DNA from: Phyllobacteriaceae bacterium
GTDB taxonomy: Bacteria; Pseudomonadota; Alphaproteobacteria; Rhizobiales; Devosiaceae
DNA: 8,459 nucleotides
Reading direction: 5' to 3'
Assembly: GCA_012799265.1 (NCBI GenBank)
Contig: JAAZLP010000165.1
Location: forward strand, 1 to 8,459
Part shown: positions 7,755 through 8,459 of the stretch, one piece after another
Position numbering within the stretch: position 1 is the first letter of the stretch
Layout: each line of letters starts with the position of its first letter
Notes under the pieces: generated by a model
Told to the model about the DNA's origin: nothing
What the model saw: only the letters and a program-made list of their open reading frames with translations
Database searches by the model: none
Made by a program: the position numbers and the translations under genes

Positions 7755-8321
7755 GTGTCGCTGTCGGTTATTGAAGGCAGAAGCTGCGAAGGCTGCACCG
7801 CCTGCTGTTCATTTGCGCCCATCCGTACCAACGAGCTGGATAAGCCCGCCAATTCGCTCTGCCTCCACTGCGCCGAAGGCCAGGGCTGCACCGTTTACGA
7901 CATTCGCCCCCAGGTCTGCCGGGGGTTTTACTGTGGCTACTTTTTTCTTCCCGAACTCGGTGAAGAATGGCACCCATCGCGCAGCGGCGTCGTCATCCGG
8001 TCCGAACATTTCGACAATGACACGATCACCATCCTGGTGCTCGAACTGACCGCTTTCCTCGTTTCAGAGAGCTTTGCCGGTCTTGTCGGCGCCTGGGTGG
8101 ACGAGGGCATCAGCGTCGAATTCGAACGCCTCGGCCCCCCGGGCCACCTGCCGGCCAAAATGCGTATCAACGAAATCCTCGAGGACGCCGTCAAAGCCCG
8201 CGATCTCCGCGCCATGCACACCGGCTTCGCCTGGGCCCTGTCCTATATCGACAAAACCCACACCTGGGAAAAAGATGAAACCCCGTTTCGGAGTTTGTTG
8301 GCGGGCGATGCGAGGGTGTAG
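7755..8321 (+). CDS. YkgJ family cysteine-cluster protein
   Basis: From GTG at 7755 the product has 188 residues. Nine cysteines crowd into the N-terminal third: CEGCTACC (residues 11-18, the CxxCxxCC signature), CLHC (36-39), GCTVY (44-48, C45) and VCRGFYC (54-60). PQVCRGFYCGY with IRP just before it is typical of the YkgJ/CxxCxxCC family. Family knowledge: these small cytoplasmic proteins are predicted to bind zinc or an iron-sulfur cluster; the biochemical role is undetermined. The rest is mixed alpha/beta without a motif I recognise and has no signal peptide. I chose the GTG because GGAGG (7745-7749) lies 5 nt upstream; the alternative ATG at 7743 overlaps that Shine-Dalgarno and has none itself, and would add only four residues. 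The same frame stays open back to 7173, but that part is a shadow of the nuclease gene. Confidence 0.88.
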   Translation: MSLSVIEGRSCEGCTACCSFAPIRTNELDKPANSLCLHCAEGQGCTVYDIRPQVCRGFYCGYFFLPELGEEWHPSRSGVVIRSEHFDNDTITILVLELTAFLVSESFAGLVGAWVDEGISVEFERLGPPGHLPAKMRINEILEDAVKARDLRAMHTGFAWALSYIDKTHTWEKDETPFRSLLAGDARV

Positions 8322-8331
8322 TGAATTGTGC

Positions 8332-8348
8332 GCGCTCAGCGCGAGCGC
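8332..8348 (+). terminator. weak hairpin after the YkgJ-like gene
   Basis: GCGCTC (8332-8337) and GAGCGC (8343-8348) form a 6-bp stem with a 5-nt loop, 10 nt after the stop codon. The place suits a transcription terminator, but no T-tract follows, so it may instead be a 3'-end-stabilising hairpin or chance. Confidence 0.25.
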
Positions 8349-8432
8349 AAGGTACTGCTAACGCCGCCGACATTCCTGACTGCCAGGTCAATGCGGGCAG
8401 GAGCGCGTAAGGTGGGAAATTTCGGGAGAGAT

Positions 8433-8453
8433 TGGCTGGGGAACCTGGATTCG
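8433..8453 (-). other. sequence resembling the 3' end of a tRNA-Gln gene
   Basis: On the minus strand these 21 bases run CGAATCCAGGTTCCCCAGCCA, or more exactly the end of a T loop (CGAAT), a T-stem strand CCAGG, an acceptor strand TTCCCCA, discriminator G and CCA. From memory this matches the 3' end of alphaproteobacterial tRNA-Gln at all but about one position. Upstream of CGAAT on that strand the similarity stops: a real T arm would have CCTGGTT, whereas the window has TTGCTG. It could be an attachment-site-like tRNA fragment, a decayed tRNA or chance; the window ends too soon to tell. Confidence 0.35.
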
Positions 8454-8459
8454 CAGCAA

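Larger units (their letters stand above)
8322..8459. other. gene-free right end of window
   Basis: No open frame with a credible start and ribosome binding site lies here on either strand. It holds only the weak hairpin near 8332-8348 and the tRNA-like stretch near the edge. Confidence 0.6.

Noticed and set aside
7046..7891. 281-codon open frame on the minus strand
   Set aside because: It is antisense to the nuclease and to the cysteine-cluster gene, whose catalytic and metal-binding motifs are intact, and it would also cover the ssrA promoter.

Overview
The window is GC-rich chromosomal DNA. Gene content points to an alphaproteobacterium, most likely of the order Hyphomicrobiales (a Devosia-like relative is a guess). 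The strongest evidence is a circularly permuted, two-piece tmRNA gene of the alphaproteobacterial type. An alpha-type SspB, an RHH_4 ribbon-helix-helix protein and a long alphaproteobacterial AsmA protein agree with this. I see no insertion sequence, phage gene, CRISPR array or rRNA. Most of it reads as ordinary core genome.

Layout: (1) 1-2038, minus strand: 5' part of a UvrD/PcrA helicase gene, cut by the window edge. (2) 2039-2272: divergent intergenic region holding a 12-bp palindrome and one weak candidate promoter. (3) 2273-5902, plus strand: a 1209-residue AsmA-family envelope protein with an N-terminal membrane anchor and an unusual charged coiled-coil tail. (4) 5886-6614, minus strand: a short sspB-RHH operon whose 3' end overlaps the asmA-like gene by 17 bp. 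(5) 6724-7041, minus strand: ssrA, encoded acceptor piece first, then a short excised spacer, then the coding piece with the tag reading frame (ANDNHKAPVALAA, stop). (6) 7151-8321, plus strand: a membrane-anchored thermonuclease-family protein followed by a YkgJ-type cysteine-cluster protein. (7) 8322-8459: no gene; a weak hairpin and, at the window edge, a stretch that looks like the 3' end of a tRNA-Gln gene on the minus strand.

The functional centre is ssrA plus sspB. tmRNA rescues stalled ribosomes and adds a degradation tag; SspB is the adaptor that brings tagged proteins to the ClpXP protease. Here the tag gene lies directly upstream of the adaptor gene on the same strand, with a candidate separate promoter for sspB between them. 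The other genes (DNA repair helicase, envelope AsmA protein, nuclease, cysteine-cluster protein) have no evident link to this pair.

I found no convincing undescribed system. The points most worth a second look are the ssrA-sspB linkage with its basic tag centre, the AsmA coiled-coil tail with its small tandem repeat, an Asp-to-Asn change in the nuclease metal site, and the tRNA-like fragment at the right edge.
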